From NCBI RefSeq assembly GCF_001468135.1, contig NZ_LNYU01000004.1, positions 1 through 64,000 of the forward strand: a DNA stretch of 64,000 nt, given 5' to 3'. How positions within the stretch are numbered: the first letter of the stretch is position 1; every line of letters begins with the position of its first letter. Shown here in pieces: positions 27,053 to 34,869 of the stretch. The position numbers and the translations under genes are program-made. The notes beneath the pieces are model-generated. The model was not told the origin of the DNA, ran no database searches, and saw nothing but the letters and a program-made list of their open reading frames with translations. Origin of the DNA: Legionella santicrucis (GTDB lineage Bacteria; Pseudomonadota; Gammaproteobacteria; Legionellales; Legionellaceae).

Positions 27053-27184
27053 TTGAGTTTCTCACTAGAAAGCCCAGCATTTAAGCACAATGCTTTGATT
27101 CCTTTGGAATATGTACTTTCCCAAGCCTCAATAGCAGGTAAGGAGACTTTTTATGAATATCGATGCGCAACTCAAGCTCATTGA
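27053..27184 (+). pseudogene. N-terminal remnant of a YbhB/YbcL (PEBP, Raf-kinase-inhibitor-like) gene
   Basis: A TTG start six bases after AAGGAG opens 43 codons that begin SFSLESPAFKHNALIPLEYV, closely matching the LxSPAFxxGxxIPxxYT opening of PEBP-family proteins. After about 22 residues the match ends, and the frame runs 32 bases into the erythromycin-esterase gene. This looks like a deletion joining the start of a PEBP gene to the upstream region of the esterase gene, leaving a translated leader. Confidence 0.55.
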
Positions 27185-28436
27185 TGTAATTAATGAAGCG
27201 GCAAACCCTCTAGAAAAACCAACTGATTATTCTTTAATGATGGAACAAATTGGTGATGCGCGTTTTGTTATGATAGGTGAGGCCTCACATGGAACCCATG
27301 AATTTTATCAGACTCGTATTGAAATAACACAACAACTTATTCAAAAAAAAGGGTTTATGGCTGTAGCTATAGAGGGAGATTGGCCTGATGCTCATCGTGT
27401 ACATCGGTACATACAAGGTCGAAGTGAGATTGATAACAGCAAAAGCGCTTTGGATGATTTTAAAAGGTTTCCAACCTGGATGTGGCGCAATACAACCATG
27501 CCCCCTTTTCTCAAATGGTTACATGAATATAATAAATTGCCAACAACTTTAAATAAAGTTGGATTTTATGGGCTTGATTTATACAGTATTAATGCATCGA
27601 TGCAAGCAGTTATTAGTTATTTAACAAAGGTTGATCCCAATGCTGCTGAACAGGCCAAAAAACGTTATGCTTGTTTTGACCATCTAAATGTTGATCCCCA
27701 AATGTATGGCTACCTAACCAATACCAGAGTAAAAAAATCATGTATTGTTGAAGTACTAGAAACGCTTTATGAGTTACAGCATAATGCCTTTAAATTCCTG
27801 CATGATAAAGATAAAAGTGCAGAAGATGATTATTTTTTCGCAGCACAAAATGCTCGCTTAGTAAAAAATGCAGAAGCCTATTATCGCTCCATGTTTGAAG
27901 GACATATCACCTCTTGGAATATTCGTGATAAACATATGGTTGAAACGCTTAATGTAATTACTGACCATTTAGAGCATCGTTTTAATAAGCCGGCTAAGGT
28001 TGTTATTTGGGCTCATAATTCACATTTAGGTGATGCGCGTGCTACTGAAATGGGTGAAAAAGGTGAAGTGAATATTGGGCAACTGGTACGGGAACAGCAT
28101 ACGGATACTTATTCGATTGGCTTTTCAACCTATGATGGTTTTGTTACTGCAGCTTCGGACTGGGATGAACCAGCCCAAAGCAAAAAAATTGTTCCCGGAC
28201 TTTCTGGTAGCTATGAAGAGTTATTTCATTTTATTCGTTATAAAAATTTTATTTTAAATCTGAGAGGTAATGATGAATTGGAGCATTTTCTTAAAATTCC
28301 ACGATTACAACGAGCAATAGGAGTGATTTATCGGCCAGAAACAGAACGCCTTAGTCATTATTTCTTTACACATTTACCCTACCAATTTGACAGCATGATT
28401 CATTTTGATAGAACTAGTGCACTACAATCTCTCTGA
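27153..28436 (+). CDS. Erythromycin-esterase family protein
   Basis: A 427-residue soluble enzyme of the EreA/EreB superfamily. The active-site block DARFVMIGEASHGTHEFYQ holds Glu43 and His46 (the proposed catalytic base in EreB), followed by AIEGDWPDAHRVHRYI with a conserved Glu and His, FYGLDLYS, and VVIWAHNSHLGDARATEMG. Most members outside resistance plasmids are stress-linked hydrolases of unknown substrate, so macrolide hydrolysis should not be assumed. The start has AAGGAG six bases before it. The UspA gene follows after 27 bp, forming a likely stress operon. Confidence 0.88.
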   Translation: MNIDAQLKLIDVINEAANPLEKPTDYSLMMEQIGDARFVMIGEASHGTHEFYQTRIEITQQLIQKKGFMAVAIEGDWPDAHRVHRYIQGRSEIDNSKSALDDFKRFPTWMWRNTTMPPFLKWLHEYNKLPTTLNKVGFYGLDLYSINASMQAVISYLTKVDPNAAEQAKKRYACFDHLNVDPQMYGYLTNTRVKKSCIVEVLETLYELQHNAFKFLHDKDKSAEDDYFFAAQNARLVKNAEAYYRSMFEGHITSWNIRDKHMVETLNVITDHLEHRFNKPAKVVIWAHNSHLGDARATEMGEKGEVNIGQLVREQHTDTYSIGFSTYDGFVTAASDWDEPAQSKKIVPGLSGSYEELFHFIRYKNFILNLRGNDELEHFLKIPRLQRAIGVIYRPETERLSHYFFTHLPYQFDSMIHFDRTSALQSL

Positions 28437-28463
28437 AATTAATACGAGCAAGGAGCCATTATA

Positions 28464-28919
28464 ATGTATAAAAATATTATGCTAGCACTTGATGGGAGTA
28501 AGATATCTGACTCCTTAGTAGACGAAGTAATCAAACTAACTAAAGATCAGAGCGCTAATGTACGAATTATCCATGTTGTTGACGAAAGCTTTATTCGTTA
28601 TGGTGGAGCCTCTTTTGACTATCTTTCAATTATTGCTGCTTGTAGGGAAGATGGAGAAAAGATATTAGATAATGCTGCAAAAAAAATAGCGAAGCTATCA
28701 TCTCTCAAACCTGAGACATCCATTTTGGAATTAAAACCATTGCAGGGAAGAGTAGCCGAGGTAATTGTTGAAGCAGCAAAAGAATGGCCTGCTGATTTAT
28801 TAATTATAGGCACGCACGGCCGACGTGGCTTTAGTCGTCTCTTTCTGGGTAGCGTGGCGGAGAATATTATTCGAATTGCCACAACACCAGTGCTTCTGGT
28901 GCGCAGTACTGATGCATAA
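28464..28919 (+). CDS. Universal stress protein, UspA family
   Basis: A 151-residue UspA domain with the ATP-binding type of signature: MLALDGSKISDSLVDEVIKL at the N-terminus and IIGTHGRRGFSRLFLGSVAE near the C-terminus (the GxxGxxxxxxGS nucleotide loop), ending TPVLLVRS. It therefore should bind ATP. It sits directly downstream of the erythromycin-esterase gene with its own AGGAGC ribosome site. The two are probably expressed together in stationary phase or stress. Confidence 0.92.
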   Translation: MYKNIMLALDGSKISDSLVDEVIKLTKDQSANVRIIHVVDESFIRYGGASFDYLSIIAACREDGEKILDNAAKKIAKLSSLKPETSILELKPLQGRVAEVIVEAAKEWPADLLIIGTHGRRGFSRLFLGSVAENIIRIATTPVLLVRSTDA

Positions 28920-29036
28920 AGCAAAAAGATAGAGTTTTTTATACTTTATACAAATTATTTGTTTAACAAACTACTAATTTGGCTGTAATAATTGTCTTGC
29001 TGGTGACTAATCTATCAAATGGCTTGTGTACACGCC

Positions 29037-29090
29037 CTAGATCAGGTCTTTACTTTTGCTTTTTCAGCCAAAAGTAAAGACCTGACCTAG
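29037..29090. terminator. Long hairpin between convergent genes
   Basis: Two 22-base arms (CTAGATCAGGTCTTTACTTT and its inverted copy, one mismatch) around a 10-base loop. It lies between the converging uspA and SnoaL-like genes, so a bidirectional terminator is the plain reading. The stem is unusually long for that, and a fragment of a palindromic repeat family is the alternative. Confidence 0.6.
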
Positions 29091-29117
29091 GCGCGAGTAC
29101 AACGATGATTATATAAC

Positions 29118-29564
29118 CTAAAACATCCCATTATTATTTGCAGACTCATCAGGGATGGGTTGAATTACATCCCAATGTTCATAAATTTTATTGTCTTCCA
29201 GACGAAAAATATCAACGATTGCTCTTCCTTTAGTTCCAGGCTCGAGAACAGAATGGACATGTACAATGACATAATTTCCTTCAGCAAAAATTCGTTTTAT
29301 TTCACTATGAGATTGTGGATAAGCAGTTTTCAGATAATTAATATAATTTTTTAATCCGATAACTCCATCTTGCGCCATTGGATTATGCTGAATGTACCAA
29401 TCACCCAAATAAGGTTGTGCGCCATCAAAATCCTTTTCATTGAGGGCTTTTTGATAAAATTGGCTCACGATGTCTTTGTTGGTTTCCTGAATTGATTTTG
29501 CAAAGGTGGAAACGGAATTAATCAATAAACCACTGGCAACTAGTGATAAGAGTATTTTGTTCAT
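29118..29564 (-). CDS. Secreted SnoaL-like (NTF2-fold) protein
   Basis: A 148-residue protein with a signal peptide (about 1-22, STFAKS) and a SnoaL/NTF2-like domain: VSQFYQKALNEKDFDGAQPY, the DWYIQHNPMAQDGVIGL motif and IVDIFRLEDNKIYEHWDVIQ. This is the group annotated as SnoaL-like polyketide cyclase, but export to the periplasm argues for another, unknown substrate. It is divergent from a LysR-type regulator gene 115 bp away, which probably controls it. Confidence 0.85.
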   Translation of the reverse strand: MNKILLSLVASGLLINSVSTFAKSIQETNKDIVSQFYQKALNEKDFDGAQPYLGDWYIQHNPMAQDGVIGLKNYINYLKTAYPQSHSEIKRIFAEGNYVIVHVHSVLEPGTKGRAIVDIFRLEDNKIYEHWDVIQPIPDESANNNGMF

Positions 29565-29679
29565 TTATTTTCCTTGTTTGTTAAACAAAATTGATTATAA
29601 ATGGCTTTAAAAATTAAAAAAGCGCATAATTTTGACCATATTCATCTAAAATTTAGATTAGTTAGGGATTTGGAAAACA

Positions 29680-30567
29680 ATGACAAAAGTAACTCTTCAG
29701 CAATGGCGAGTATTGCAAACAGTAATTGATGAAGGAAGTTTTGCTAAAGCAGCAATTAAATTACATAAAAGCCAATCCAATATTAGTTATACAATTGCCA
29801 AACTTCAGGAAATGTTAGGGGTGCAGTTGCTCCAAATTGAAGGCCGGAAGGCGGTACTGACAGAGCAAGGTGCTGAAATCCTAAAACTATCGCGACAACT
29901 GCTCCGAAGTGCAAAAAATTTAGAGAATGCGGCACTCAATTTAAAATCAATCTATGAGAAGTCACTAAGAATTGCCATTGATGAGATTTTTCCCTCTACA
30001 ATTTTACTGGCTGTATTACAACAGTTTAGTCAAGAAAATAAATATACTAAATTGATCATAAACCATGGACTTTTATCCGGTCCTAGTGATCAATTAATCA
30101 ATGGGGAGGCTGAGTTGGCTATTATTTCAAAAATTCCAGAGGGATATACGGGTCATAAATTACTGGATATTGATTTCATTCCTTATGCACATAAAGACAG
30201 TCCCTTACATAAAACAACAGTAATTCTTGAGGATCTCTATGAAGAACGTTATATCATTGCTCAAGATTCTGGGCTGAAACAAAAACGAAATGAGGGTTGG
30301 TTAGGTTCGGAATTTCATTGGAAAGTGAGTACCTTGGAAATGAAAATTCAATGTGTTGCCCATGGAATTGGTTTTGGCTGGTTGCCTCAGCAAATTGTTG
30401 AGGCACGTAACTTGCCCATACTTCCGCTAAACATGGCAGAGAATAATATTAGGACCTATCCAGTTTATCTAGTGCATCATCAACCGCACAAAATAGGTCC
30501 TTCAGCAAAGCGTTTAATTGACTTATTTAAAGAACATACTACTCCTGTTAGTATTGCACCAAGATAG
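29680..30567 (+). CDS. LysR-type transcriptional regulator
   Basis: A 295-residue protein with an N-terminal winged helix (residues 1-62; FAKAAIKLHKSQSNISYTIA is the recognition region) and a type 2 periplasmic-binding-like effector domain. The DNA-binding half shows the usual AAxxLxxSQxxxSxxIxxLE pattern, modified to SQSNISYTIAKLQEMLG. It is divergent from the SnoaL-like gene; LysR regulators commonly control the divergent neighbour and themselves from the shared interval (29565-29679). The inducer is unknown. Confidence 0.93.
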   Translation: MTKVTLQQWRVLQTVIDEGSFAKAAIKLHKSQSNISYTIAKLQEMLGVQLLQIEGRKAVLTEQGAEILKLSRQLLRSAKNLENAALNLKSIYEKSLRIAIDEIFPSTILLAVLQQFSQENKYTKLIINHGLLSGPSDQLINGEAELAIISKIPEGYTGHKLLDIDFIPYAHKDSPLHKTTVILEDLYEERYIIAQDSGLKQKRNEGWLGSEFHWKVSTLEMKIQCVAHGIGFGWLPQQIVEARNLPILPLNMAENNIRTYPVYLVHHQPHKIGPSAKRLIDLFKEHTTPVSIAPR

Positions 30568-31107
30568 ACAACTTCATCATCCATAAACCGCCTATATCTT
30601 ATGCAGTTAGGATAAAATCGTACCTCAAAATCACAACTTGATATGGCAAAACGCTTTGGGTTTGATAATAAAAAAATCTTGACCTTCCCATCTGGTCACT
30701 CACCGAAACCCTATGAATTGGTGCAGGTATTAAATCAAATTTAATACCTCATTTACATAGTGCGAAAATCAAATACAACAAAATGGATTAAATTTAATAT
30801 TAGGCTAACTTGATTAAAATGCCTCCTTAATTGGGTAGACTCTGCCCAAATTTAAGTATCAATAAAACTGTCTATAATATAATCAATCATGGATGATAAT
30901 GGACTAATTATAATGGCAATTCAACTTCTTACGCGCTCTGAAATTGCAATGTTTTAGGCATCTTATAAACAAATAAAGGATGGGTTAAAAATCGAATTTA
31001 TTCAAAAAATAGTGACACTATCCAAGGAGAAAAATTTGCAGCATTAGTCTAAATTTTCATGATAATCACATAAGCATTCATGGCTGGAGTAAATAAAGGA
31101 GAACTGC
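30568..31107. other. Intergenic stretch with short coding remnants
   Basis: A 34-codon frame at 30643-30744 (plus; MAKRFGFDNKKILTFPSGHS) resembles the substrate-side region of RmlD/SDR-type proteins and may be a fragment. Around 30914-31040 a plus frame interrupted by one TAG reads MAIQLLTRSEIAMF then ASYKQIKDGLKIEFIQKI, another likely decayed gene start of unknown family. No intact gene is visible. Confidence 0.35.
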
Positions 31108-31221
31108 ATGCTACGTACCATTGTTGACGGCATTATACGTGGTGCATTTAATATTCCCATCTTCTCCTTTAGGAGAAGATCAGACAAAATATTCTATAGT
31201 TATGGAAAATCAAACCTTTGA
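31108..31221 (+). CDS. Possible small protein, 37 aa
   Basis: A short frame with an excellent ribosome site (AAAGGAG six bases before ATG), encoding MLRTIVDGIIRGAFNIPIFS and a basic tail FRRRSDKIF. It overlaps the 3' end of the icmD-like gene on the other strand. Its amphipathic N-terminus and Arg-rich centre could be a membrane-active peptide. Nothing else supports it, and it may be chance or a remnant. Confidence 0.25.
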   Translation: MLRTIVDGIIRGAFNIPIFSFRRRSDKIFYSYGKSNL

Positions 31222-31628
31222 TCTACGCTCGCAAAAACTGTTCCTTTAGGTCCTGCGACTTCACCACCCCTTTCACCAAACATTGTGGAACTGACCACTC
31301 CTAAGAAAGATGGGAGGAACAATAGCACAGCAGAAATAAACACCAAAGCTATTGGTGTTCCAATCGGAATTTGGGTTGGATTATCTTTGTGCTGTTTAAA
31401 TTTCAAAATAGCACTGATAGAGAAACCTAAACCAGCTATATACGAACCAGCAGTAATTAATTTAGCCAGCTGTTCAAATGAATTTGTAATTTGTGAGGCC
31501 ATTTGACCTAGAGTCAAGATATTTTCTGCAGCTGCATTTTTACTAACACAAATTAATAAACCGAAACAAGCAATACTGCATAGCCGAAACCAATTATTTG
31601 GCTTCTCTAAAACTTTATTATTATTCAC
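31200..31628 (-). CDS. IcmD/DotP paralogue (type IVB secretion)
   Basis: A 142-residue protein with an N-terminal signal/membrane segment (about 15-35), then LGQMASQITNSFEQLAKLIT, AGSYIAGLGFSISAILKFKQ, HKDNPTQIPIGTPIALVFIS and a second hydrophobic helix. The HKDNPTQIPIGTPIAL block is the hallmark of IcmD/DotP, a small inner-membrane component of the Dot/Icm secretion machine. The gene stands alone, not among icm/dot genes, so it is a dispersed paralogue. It may be a variant subunit, a non-functional duplicate or part of a mobile element's own conjugation set. Confidence 0.82.
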   Translation of the reverse strand: MNNNKVLEKPNNWFRLCSIACFGLLICVSKNAAAENILTLGQMASQITNSFEQLAKLITAGSYIAGLGFSISAILKFKQHKDNPTQIPIGTPIALVFISAVLLFLPSFLGVVSSTMFGERGGEVAGPKGTVFASVDQRFDFP

Positions 31629-31793
31629 CTGTACTCTCCAATTTAAAATTAATTAAAATCATAATTTCTGTCACGGCTACCCGAGATATTTTAAGCGTTT
31701 TACAAATATCATCAATACTCATTCCATGATTTTTATGCCTGCACTTAGCAGTTAATATCTTAGGGTTATCAAAGGCAATTTTTTATTTCAATT
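31621..31793 (-). pseudogene. C-terminal remnant of a serine recombinase (resolvase/invertase HTH)
   Basis: A minus-strand frame without a start reads NPKILTAKCRHKNHGMSIDD and ICKTLKISRVAVTEIM, the C-terminal helix-turn-helix of Hin/Tn3-resolvase-type recombinases. The catalytic domain is absent. It runs into the icmD-like start region and hints at past mobility of that gene. Confidence 0.5.
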
Positions 31794-31995
31794 AATTTAT
31801 ATTGTTTTTTAAAGTAATGCCCATTTTCCATTGCCTAATAAAAATTCCTCTATTTCATTTAAAAATCGCTTCTTTCATTTATGGCTTCAAGTAAAGACTT
31901 TTTATCGGCAACAACCAGTTTAAAAATTTATTGACTTGTTCAGGGTTCTGGTTTACAAAAAAATAGGTTATATTTTATTTGAATAAGGAAAGGAA

Positions 31996-34038
31996 ATGCC
32001 TAATTCTAGTTTAGACCAACCATTGTCATCTCTCCCATCAGGTCCAATCAACCCTATTCCGGATCATCATTCGGGCAGCACTTTTAACTTTGATTATTTA
32101 TTAAATAATGGGAAAATTTACCTACGAACACAAACGCCTGAAGATCCCAAAACTTTAGTTCGCGGCGATATCGTTTCGCTCAAGGACGATCCTGATGCTC
32201 TTGGATGGAAACTTTTTGATGGTATAGGGATACCTTATAATAAAAATATGGAGTCGCTTCTTGCTTCTGAGGAGCAAATTGTTGAGATTGGTGTTGCAAG
32301 CGATATCGTGGTGGCAGTTTCGAATTTAGATCGTGTTTATCTTTTCAAACCAACTGAAAACAATAGGCCTCTTCACTGGGAAAATATAGTAGGCGCTCCC
32401 GATTATATAAGTAGTGACAAACTTTTTCTTCCTCACACTCGGCGAGCTTGGGCTTTTAGTTGCAGTGTACGCACTAAACCTGAAATAAGAAGAACCGACT
32501 TTATCCACCCAAATGAAATCGTTTCCTTCTTCAGTGATGCTAACGGAGTCCATTTCGATTTTGGATTTACACCAACCCTGTACGTGCTCGATAAGGATGG
32601 ACTAAAAATAGTCTATTGGGATACAGGTTTACCCGCCAGTTTTTCAAGAGGATTTCTTGTTCCTCAGGGTACTCAAGGTCAGTCTATCAGTGCAGCTGGC
32701 TCCACTGTTTTTCTTTCTGCCATAGACTCAGAAGGAAAACTGCATTTGTTTACCCGCATGATTGACTATGAAATCAATGGTGCTTGTCCAGGATTGAAAG
32801 TAAATTATACAGATACTCCTGTCGTTGAGCCCCCCGATGGTCATGAAGGAAGTTTTTTTCTTGGACATGGCGTTCGTAAATTGCCTTTGCAAGGATGGGT
32901 GGAACACCCAGTAGATGATATACTCCCTAATATTACCCATAAGGTGTGTATTCGTTTGACAGGACAGGGCGATGATGCACGCGAATTAAGAATTCAAGGG
33001 AAAGATCCAGAATTAGGATGGGGTTATTATTTTAAAAATATATCCGAAACGAGCTGGAGGTTTCATCCTGAACCAGCGGCTGAACCAGCTAACCTTGCAG
33101 AAAACACAATAATTCCTTTTAATCCGGCTTTTCTTAACACATCAAAGCTATCTTATACGGGCAAATTGTATTATAGAAAATTGCCACATCTTCTAAGGAT
33201 AGAAGACACTTCAGACATTACAATAGAACTTAAAGATTTTCATCCTTTTCAAACAGATGCCGAACCGTTTTCTTTGGTTATTCATCACCCTAACGAACCT
33301 TCTCAACATTTGAAAATTCACGCCGTGGATGCCTGGGGTTTGCATTACCATCATTACCACGATGAAGAGTTAATCGGAACAGTAGATGGAGAGCCTAAAG
33401 CGCTTATAGGAACACTTGTTCTAACCCCTGAACAAATAGAACTTACTCGAGATAGCAACTCCCACATTGGAGCCTATTTGAAGAATCATTTTTTAGATTA
33501 TCAAGGAAAAACCAAAGCGATACCTATTATCGCAGATAATGGTATGGCTATTTTAAAATTTGGTCCGGCTAAATGCTGCTTTAAACGTTCATTGTCCGAA
33601 GAGGAAATCGCTTGTTCTTTTTACATGAGAAAAGTGATGGATCCCGAACTGGCAATTACGTCTGGCAGTCTGCAAGAATATGCTCATCTTCTTGATAAAA
33701 ATAAAGATTGCCTACACGAAATAAAATCAATTTTTTCAGGGCGCCGAAAAGAAGACCGTCACTATGCACTACTCAATATTAATATGAGTTTTATTCGCCC
33801 TCTTGCGGAAGGAGTGTTCAAAGCAATTATCAAACCAGAAGATCCCACCTATGAACAAGCGGTAGAGGATCTTGCATTACTCTTAAATGCGCATAGAAAG
33901 GCTACTGGCTATTCAGGACTAGGAAGAACGCATGCCATCGGTTATGAGCAAGCTGTAGCTATTTTAAACGACCGTATAAAACAACTACACGAAATAGTAA
34001 GCCATGCTGAACATAGACCAGCAAGAACTTTAGGCTAA
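31996..34038 (+). CDS. Large hypothetical protein, 680 aa
   Basis: I do not recognise this protein. It starts with a strong ribosome site (AAGGAAAGGAA). Residues 1-330 are rich in beta-strand patterns with recurring LFxRxxD/VYLFKP-like edges (VAVSNLDRVYLFKPTE, SAIDSEGKLHLFTRMI), consistent with a propeller or lectin-like fold. Residues 330-520 continue with beta-rich segments and many His (HAVDAWGLHYHHYHDEE). The last 150 residues are helical (EDLALLLNAHRKATGYSG). There is no signal peptide or membrane helix. Cytoplasmic location or effector export is open. It is followed by a terminator-like hairpin. Confidence 0.6.
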   Translation: MPNSSLDQPLSSLPSGPINPIPDHHSGSTFNFDYLLNNGKIYLRTQTPEDPKTLVRGDIVSLKDDPDALGWKLFDGIGIPYNKNMESLLASEEQIVEIGVASDIVVAVSNLDRVYLFKPTENNRPLHWENIVGAPDYISSDKLFLPHTRRAWAFSCSVRTKPEIRRTDFIHPNEIVSFFSDANGVHFDFGFTPTLYVLDKDGLKIVYWDTGLPASFSRGFLVPQGTQGQSISAAGSTVFLSAIDSEGKLHLFTRMIDYEINGACPGLKVNYTDTPVVEPPDGHEGSFFLGHGVRKLPLQGWVEHPVDDILPNITHKVCIRLTGQGDDARELRIQGKDPELGWGYYFKNISETSWRFHPEPAAEPANLAENTIIPFNPAFLNTSKLSYTGKLYYRKLPHLLRIEDTSDITIELKDFHPFQTDAEPFSLVIHHPNEPSQHLKIHAVDAWGLHYHHYHDEELIGTVDGEPKALIGTLVLTPEQIELTRDSNSHIGAYLKNHFLDYQGKTKAIPIIADNGMAILKFGPAKCCFKRSLSEEEIACSFYMRKVMDPELAITSGSLQEYAHLLDKNKDCLHEIKSIFSGRRKEDRHYALLNINMSFIRPLAEGVFKAIIKPEDPTYEQAVEDLALLLNAHRKATGYSGLGRTHAIGYEQAVAILNDRIKQLHEIVSHAEHRPARTLG

Positions 34039-34054
34039 GAAGTGTGTAATTTTC

Positions 34055-34088
34055 TTCCTGTCTCAGCGTATATAGCTGCTGGCAGGAA
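34055..34088 (+). terminator. Probable intrinsic terminator
   Basis: TTCCTG...CAGGAA arms with an inner CAGC/GCTG pair, followed by TCTATTTTATC. It lies 16 bp after the stop of the 680-residue protein gene. Confidence 0.55.
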
Positions 34089-34149
34089 TCTATTTTATCA
34101 ATTTACGTTAATTTATCAATTCTGACTCTATGAATCATTAAAACACCAA

Positions 34150-34167
34150 ATTGCTGCTATAGAAGTA
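34150..34167 (+). promoter_or_regulatory. HipB-type operator O1
   Basis: Palindromic site of the form TTRCTGCTATAGAAGTAA (TTACT, 8-base spacer, AGTAA). It is the first of three sites before hipB, at 72-base spacing. Confidence 0.65.
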
Positions 34168-34260
34168 ATTTTTAAATTTTTTTAAGCAATTTAAATGCAT
34201 GAACTTATAAATCATCATTATTTACCGTCATAGAAGTAAATTTATTGTATTTTTGTTATA
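34151..34260 (+). repeat. Upstream copy of a ~110-bp repeat flanking hipBST
   Basis: It contains operators O1 and O2 with the A/T-rich sequence between them. It aligns along its length with 35838-35945 downstream of hipT (shared blocks include CATAGAAGTAATTTTT, AATGCAT/GATGCAT and the TTATTGYATTT end). The two copies are in direct orientation. Confidence 0.7.
34222..34239 (+). promoter_or_regulatory. HipB-type operator O2
   Basis: TTACCGTCATAGAAGTAA, the same TTAC...AGTAA palindrome, exactly 72 bases after O1. Confidence 0.65.
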
Positions 34261-34293
34261 ACATCACTCTAGAAACCTTTTATTTCATCATTT

Positions 34294-34311
34294 TTACTGC
34301 TATAAAAGTAA
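34294..34311 (+). promoter_or_regulatory. HipB-type operator O3 over the hipBST promoter
   Basis: TTACTGCTATAAAAGTAA, 72 bases after O2. It covers the region where a -35 element would lie relative to the TATAAT at 34325-34330, so binding would block transcription. Confidence 0.7.
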
Positions 34312-34324
34312 TAAACCTTTAATT

Positions 34325-34330
34325 TATAAT
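34325..34330 (+). promoter_or_regulatory. -10 box of the hipBST promoter
   Basis: A consensus TATAAT whose expected start of transcription (6-7 bases downstream) falls on or next to the A of the hipB ATG (34337). No ribosome site precedes that ATG, so the mRNA is probably leaderless. Confidence 0.55.
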
Positions 34331-34336
34331 GTAAAT

Positions 34337-34564
34337 ATGCTCCCTAATGAGATCGCAAAAATAGTCCATTATTACCGCAAACAAAGCGGATTATCACAAC
34401 TAGAACTAGCCAGATTAGCAGGCGTAGGCAAAACCGTTATATTTGATATTGAAAAAGGTAAAGAAACAGTGCAGTTAAATACATTATTAAAAGTACTGGA
34501 TGTTTTGAATATCCGAATGAAATTCGAAACACCTTTTTCACAAACAACGGATGATAATTCATGA
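34337..34564 (+). CDS. hipB: HipB-like antitoxin / operon repressor
   Basis: A 75-residue XRE-family helix-turn-helix protein (residues 8-62): YYRKQSGLSQLELARLAGVG forms the HTH, followed by KTVIFDIEKGKETVQLNTLL. It opens a three-gene operon with hipS and hipT (stop/start overlap ATGA at 34561). In HipBST systems HipB binds operator DNA and augments, while HipS neutralises the kinase. The ATG lacks a Shine-Dalgarno sequence and sits at the predicted transcription start. It should bind the five TTACT-N8-AGTAA palindromes around the operon. Confidence 0.88.
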   Translation: MLPNEIAKIVHYYRKQSGLSQLELARLAGVGKTVIFDIEKGKETVQLNTLLKVLDVLNIRMKFETPFSQTTDDNS

Positions 34565-34869
34565 GAAAAGCATGCGTATTGGTTAATGGGACCAAAGCTG
34601 GGATTCTAGAAGAATTAAAAGATGAAAAATATCAATTTACTTACTTTAATGATTATCACGGGGCACCAGTTTCTCTGACAATGCCATTAACAAACAAGGT
34701 GTACGACTTCGATATATTTCCTCCGTTCTTTGAGGGTTTATTACCAGAAGGTATTATGCTTGAAGCGCTATTACGAAAATATAAAATCGATAGGAATGAT
34801 TACTTTGGTCAATTGATGACAGTTGGACATGACGTTGTGGGTGCAGTTACTATTGAGGAACTAGAATGA
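34561..34869 (+). CDS. hipS: HipS: stand-alone HipA N-terminal subdomain, antitoxin
   Basis: A 102-residue protein equal to the N-subdomain-1 of HipA: ACVLVNGTKAGILEELKDEK, FDIFPPFFEGLLPEGIMLEA and DYFGQLMTVGHDVVGAVTIE. In classical HipA this is part of one kinase chain; here it is a separate gene, the defining feature of tripartite HipBST systems, where HipS is the antitoxin that inhibits HipT. The gene overlaps hipB and hipT by 4 bp each (ATGA), so the three products are made in a fixed ratio. Confidence 0.88.
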   Translation: MRKACVLVNGTKAGILEELKDEKYQFTYFNDYHGAPVSLTMPLTNKVYDFDIFPPFFEGLLPEGIMLEALLRKYKIDRNDYFGQLMTVGHDVVGAVTIEELE

